Positions 60,864 through 64,000 of a stretch of 64,000 bases of DNA are shown here, piece by piece (position 1 is the stretch's first letter; every line of letters begins with the position of its first letter). The stretch is taken from contig CAKOTF010000001.1 of NCBI GenBank assembly GCA_934120045.1, positions 62,001 to 126,000 on the forward strand. Direction: 5' to 3'. This DNA comes from an uncultured Clostridia bacterium (lineage in GTDB: Bacteria > Bacillota > Clostridia > TANB77 > CAG-508). Both the position numbers and the translations under genes were made by a program. Under the pieces are notes generated by a model that saw only the letters and a program-made list of their open reading frames with translations, did not search any database and had not been told where the DNA came from.

Positions 60864-63764
60864 ATGAAAAAGAGAATTTTTGATAAAATGTTGATATACT
60901 TAATATTATTTGTGATTATAATTAATTATGGATTTAACTATACTGTATTGGCAGAATCTACGACAGACGGCTTGGATTCAATAACTATTGAAGAGGGAAA
61001 AGTTGGCCAACAAACATATATAGAACTAAAGAAACAAATTGTAGAAGAGTTAAGAAGTCAATTAGAAGAAAAATACAAGTATTCCGGAACGGTTGAAGAA
61101 CTAGCTGAAACTTGTGGAATAGATTTAGAAGATGGTACAGCAGGAACAGAGATTGCAACAGGTGGAAAAATAATAAAAATTGATGATGATACAACAATTA
61201 TCTTGGGATTTAATTTTAATATAGATACAGGTATGGATTCTCAAAAATATAAAACATCAGATAATCCACAAGGTGTTTATACAAAGATAACGATGAATGA
61301 TATCATTGTAACAAAAAATGATGGTGAAGATAATACAGATGAGAATAATGAACAAAAAAGTAATGAAATGTCAAGTAATTATACAAATGAAGTTATAGTT
61401 GATGGGAAAAACTATTCTGGAGATACAGATTGGGATTTAGGTGGAGTTTTATTAAAGCCGTTCTTTTTCTTAGTTAACTGTATTGCAGATACTCTTTTAG
61501 GTGCTCTTCAAAAGATAATGTACTCAGATGTTATAGATCAAAGTCAATTAACATATTCTGTAAAAAATAATTATATAAATAAACTTAGAGTTGTAGATAG
61601 TAGAAGTATTGATACAATGTTTGCGAAAATACCAAATAAAAAAATAATTTTTGCTGGTTCAAAAGGAAAAATAAGTAATGTAGAGTATCCACATATTCAT
61701 TATAGTCCAGAAGAGATACTTGCAGGAAAAATTAGTTTTTTTAATATAGATTTTATTTCAGGAGAAGGGCAAGCAGAAAGTTTAGGTATTATAAGACAAA
61801 CAATTGCAAGTTGTTATAATGTGTTAAGATTAATGGCAACAATAGCATTCTTATCTATATTAATATACATAGGAATAAAGATTATGCTTAGTGCAAATTC
61901 AAAAAATAATGCTAAATATAAAGGTTGGATTATTGATTGGCTTATTGGATTTGCTTTATTATATTCAATGCATTATATAATGTCATTTATTATAACAATA
62001 ATTGCACAATTAAATGAAAAACTAAATGCAATTATGCCAATTTTAACAGTTGCAGCAGGAAATGGTTTTAAGTCATTTTCAACTAATTTAATTGGTTATG
62101 TAAGATTCTGTACACAATTTGATACTTTAGGGGTAAAAATTGGTTATGAAATTATGTATATAATGCTTGTTGTATATACATTTAAATTTACATTTATTTA
62201 TATAAAAAGGATGATAAAAATTGCATTTTTAACATTAATTGCACCAATTATAGCTTTTACATACCCAATAGATAAGTTGGCTGATGGGCAAGCACAAGGT
62301 TTTTCAATGTGGTTGAAAGAATATATATTCAATGCATTATTACAACCAATGCACTATTTATTATACTATGTAATGGTTGGCTCTGCTATTGAAATTTCAA
62401 CTAAAAACCCATTATATGCAATTGTAGTTTTGATGTTTATGACAGAAGCAGAGAAAATGTTTAAGAAAATATTTGGTTTTGATAAAGCTAGTGGAGGAAA
62501 AGATAAAGGTTTAGGTGCTGTCTCAATGGTTGCTGCTGCAAGAGGAATACAAAATTTTGTTGGAAAGAGATCTAAAAATAGTGAAGTGGAAGGTCCATCA
62601 GTAGGATACCCTGGAGCAATAAATACAGATTATAAGACAGCTAATTTACTTGGTGGTGGTACTATACAAACATCAGATGCAAATAATAATAATGATTATG
62701 ATGATGAAGAAAATCCTAATGTTGGAAATAATAATAATTCATTTAATACAAATAACAATAATAACAGTAATAATAACAACAATAATAATGATAGAAATGC
62801 AGGAAATGAAAATAGAACTAATATGTCTTTTTCTCCAGCAGGAAGACCAAGATTAAATGTACCAATAAAAACTAGAGCACAAAAAAGGCGAGAAATAAAT
62901 GGACAACCAATACGTAAATTAGCTAATAATGTAAAAAGAACAGCTAATAAAGCATTAGATAATAATGTTGGTAGAACAGCAATAAGATTGGCCAATAGCA
63001 AATTTGGAAGAGGGACTAGAGCTGTTGGTAGAAGAATACTAAGACCTGTTTGGGATACTGACAAAGATGCAAAATGGAATGGAAAACGACTTGTAAGAAA
63101 TGTTTCAAAAGGATTATTAGGAACAGCTGTTGGAATTACAGCTACAGCAGTACAAGCAGGAATTAGTTTAACAGATGGACATTATAAACCATCAGAAGCA
63201 GCATTATCTTTTGGAGCTGGTATGGCATTGGCGAGTAGAGTTTCTGATGGTGCCATAAATGCATTTTCAGAAGGAGCTAATAATGGGCTAAATGATGAAG
63301 AAAAAATGAAGATATATCAGGAAAATTTTAAAAATAGAGATGATGTAATAAAATTCTGTAAAGAAAATTATGGAAATGATTGGAAAGAATACCGTGATAG
63401 GATTGTGGAAAATTATGTAACAAGAGGTATTACTGATTTTTCTGATATAAAACAATGTATAAAATATTCAAATAATGTTGCAAAAGAGGTTACTGACAAA
63501 AAAACATATTTAAATGAAAAGCAAAAGAAGAAAGTTCTTGAAGCAAATCAAGATAAGGAAGATGCAGTTGCAATTGCAATATTAGCACAGAAAAAGAAGA
63601 GAAAGAAAGAAAAAATAGCTTCTATTTCATATGATAAGGACAAAGAAGAGCAATATTTGAAATCAATTACACAAGGAATGAGTGAAAATGAAGCAAATAA
63701 AAGAAAAGAAAAAGAGAGAAATGTTAGTGCATCAATAAGATATTTTAATAAAATGACTTCATAA
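60864..63764 (+). CDS. VirB6/TrbL-like large membrane protein 2 (system B)
   Basis: A 966-residue paralogue of the preceding protein: signal peptide (1-31), extracytoplasmic domain (about 32-280), helix core (about 315-530) with FNIDFISGEGQAESLG, APIIAFTYPIDKLADGQAQGF and EYIFNALLQPMHYLLYY, then a cytoplasmic tail where an Asn run (about 615-645) replaces the Pro repeat, followed by KWNGKRLVRNVSKGLLGTAVG and NRDDVIKFCKENYGNDWKEYRDR. Two unequal copies could form a mixed channel or fit two substrates. ATG at 60864; GAGAGGTGA is 6 bases upstream. Confidence 0.82.
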   Translation: MKKRIFDKMLIYLILFVIIINYGFNYTVLAESTTDGLDSITIEEGKVGQQTYIELKKQIVEELRSQLEEKYKYSGTVEELAETCGIDLEDGTAGTEIATGGKIIKIDDDTTIILGFNFNIDTGMDSQKYKTSDNPQGVYTKITMNDIIVTKNDGEDNTDENNEQKSNEMSSNYTNEVIVDGKNYSGDTDWDLGGVLLKPFFFLVNCIADTLLGALQKIMYSDVIDQSQLTYSVKNNYINKLRVVDSRSIDTMFAKIPNKKIIFAGSKGKISNVEYPHIHYSPEEILAGKISFFNIDFISGEGQAESLGIIRQTIASCYNVLRLMATIAFLSILIYIGIKIMLSANSKNNAKYKGWIIDWLIGFALLYSMHYIMSFIITIIAQLNEKLNAIMPILTVAAGNGFKSFSTNLIGYVRFCTQFDTLGVKIGYEIMYIMLVVYTFKFTFIYIKRMIKIAFLTLIAPIIAFTYPIDKLADGQAQGFSMWLKEYIFNALLQPMHYLLYYVMVGSAIEISTKNPLYAIVVLMFMTEAEKMFKKIFGFDKASGGKDKGLGAVSMVAAARGIQNFVGKRSKNSEVEGPSVGYPGAINTDYKTANLLGGGTIQTSDANNNNDYDDEENPNVGNNNNSFNTNNNNNSNNNNNNNDRNAGNENRTNMSFSPAGRPRLNVPIKTRAQKRREINGQPIRKLANNVKRTANKALDNNVGRTAIRLANSKFGRGTRAVGRRILRPVWDTDKDAKWNGKRLVRNVSKGLLGTAVGITATAVQAGISLTDGHYKPSEAALSFGAGMALASRVSDGAINAFSEGANNGLNDEEKMKIYQENFKNRDDVIKFCKENYGNDWKEYRDRIVENYVTRGITDFSDIKQCIKYSNNVAKEVTDKKTYLNEKQKKKVLEANQDKEDAVAIAILAQKKKRKKEKIASISYDKDKEEQYLKSITQGMSENEANKRKEKERNVSASIRYFNKMTS

Positions 63765-63788
63765 TAAATAAGAAAAAGAGGTGAGAAA

Positions 63789-64000
63789 GTGATTAAGAAA
63801 ACAGCATATAAAATGTTAATATTTGTAACATTAGTTGTTATAATATTACAATATAGTTTAGTCCAAACAGTTTATGCAGTACCTGAAACAAATACAACCC
63901 AATCTACTGAAGCAACGAATACAAGTCAATCCACAGAAGAAATAGATCCAGACCAAAATTATACCAATGAGGATGATGATAACTTACGTGATGAGGTTGA
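63789..64000 (+). CDS. Secreted protein of system B (3' end beyond window)
   Basis: The first 70 codons are visible: GTG at 63789 behind GAGGTGAG, a signal peptide (about 1-30, ending VYA), then a Thr/Ser/Asn/Glu-rich stretch (NTTQSTEATNTSQ and further acidic residues). It continues the operon with the same start style as the first VirB6-like gene. It could be a third VirB6-like protein or a wall-active VirB1-like protein; the visible part does not tell. Confidence 0.6.
   Translation, partial: MIKKTAYKMLIFVTLVVIILQYSLVQTVYAVPETNTTQSTEATNTSQSTEEIDPDQNYTNEDDDNLRDEV

Overview
The window is a very AT-rich (well under one third G+C by eye) bacterial chromosome segment centred on the replication origin. 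The gene order rpmH-rnpA-yidD-yidC-jag-mnmE-mnmG-rsmG-parA-parB to the right of dnaA, and dnaA-dnaN-recF-gyrB to its left, is the classical Firmicutes origin layout. An LPxTG surface protein, VanW and CapA proteins, an ECF sigma/anti-sigma pair, a LytTR-DUF3021 pair and consistent Shine-Dalgarno sites all point to a low-GC Gram-positive, probably an uncultured Clostridia-type lineage. That placement is inference from gene content; no 16S gene is present.

Layout, left to right. 0-14.6 kb: mostly envelope and accessory genes (an ABC ATPase cut by the left edge, a prepilin-like protein, an ABC-F ATPase, CapA, DUF2207, ECF sigma/anti-sigma, VanW, a lone starch-binding-type module, an SDR) with four tRNA genes and two decayed loci. 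14.8-18.5 kb (+) and 26.8-30.0 kb (-): two halves of a very AT-rich type IV secretion-like system, called system A here (VirD4 coupling ATPase, VirB2-like pilin, VirB6-like, PrgI/VirB3-like; and a VirB4 split into an N-terminal protein plus ATPase, followed by a frameshifted gene). Between the halves lie the helicase-loading pair dnaD/dnaI, an LRR surface protein, gyrA and small genes. 30.0-30.6 kb: a non-coding interval with imperfect repeats. 30.6-37.3 kb: gyrB, recF, dnaN, dnaA, with DnaA-box clusters on both sides of dnaA and a DnaA-trio-like unwinding element. 37.4-46.1 kb: the conserved right arm ending in two tRNA-Ser genes. 46.3-53.0 kb: a YwaF-like protein, an anchored protein + MBOAT + DHHW-type acyl-transfer cluster, a diguanylate cyclase, LytTR/DUF3021 and a small membrane protein. 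53.1 kb to the right edge: system B, a second type IV secretion-like operon (three VirB2-like pilins, PrgI, split VirB4, two large VirB6-like paralogues, and the start of a further secreted protein).

The most unusual content is the pair of relaxase-less type IV secretion-like systems flanking the origin. Both carry VirB4 as two adjacent genes. In system A the coupling-protein gene has no ATG, GTG or TTG anywhere upstream of its Walker A motif and appears to start at ATA behind a good ribosome binding site; the two VirB4 genes show the same pattern. Other leads are a bipartite oriC, a 630-bp repeat-bearing spacer ending in a rightward terminator, several tiny self-contained genes, and an alanine at the GyrA quinolone-determining position.
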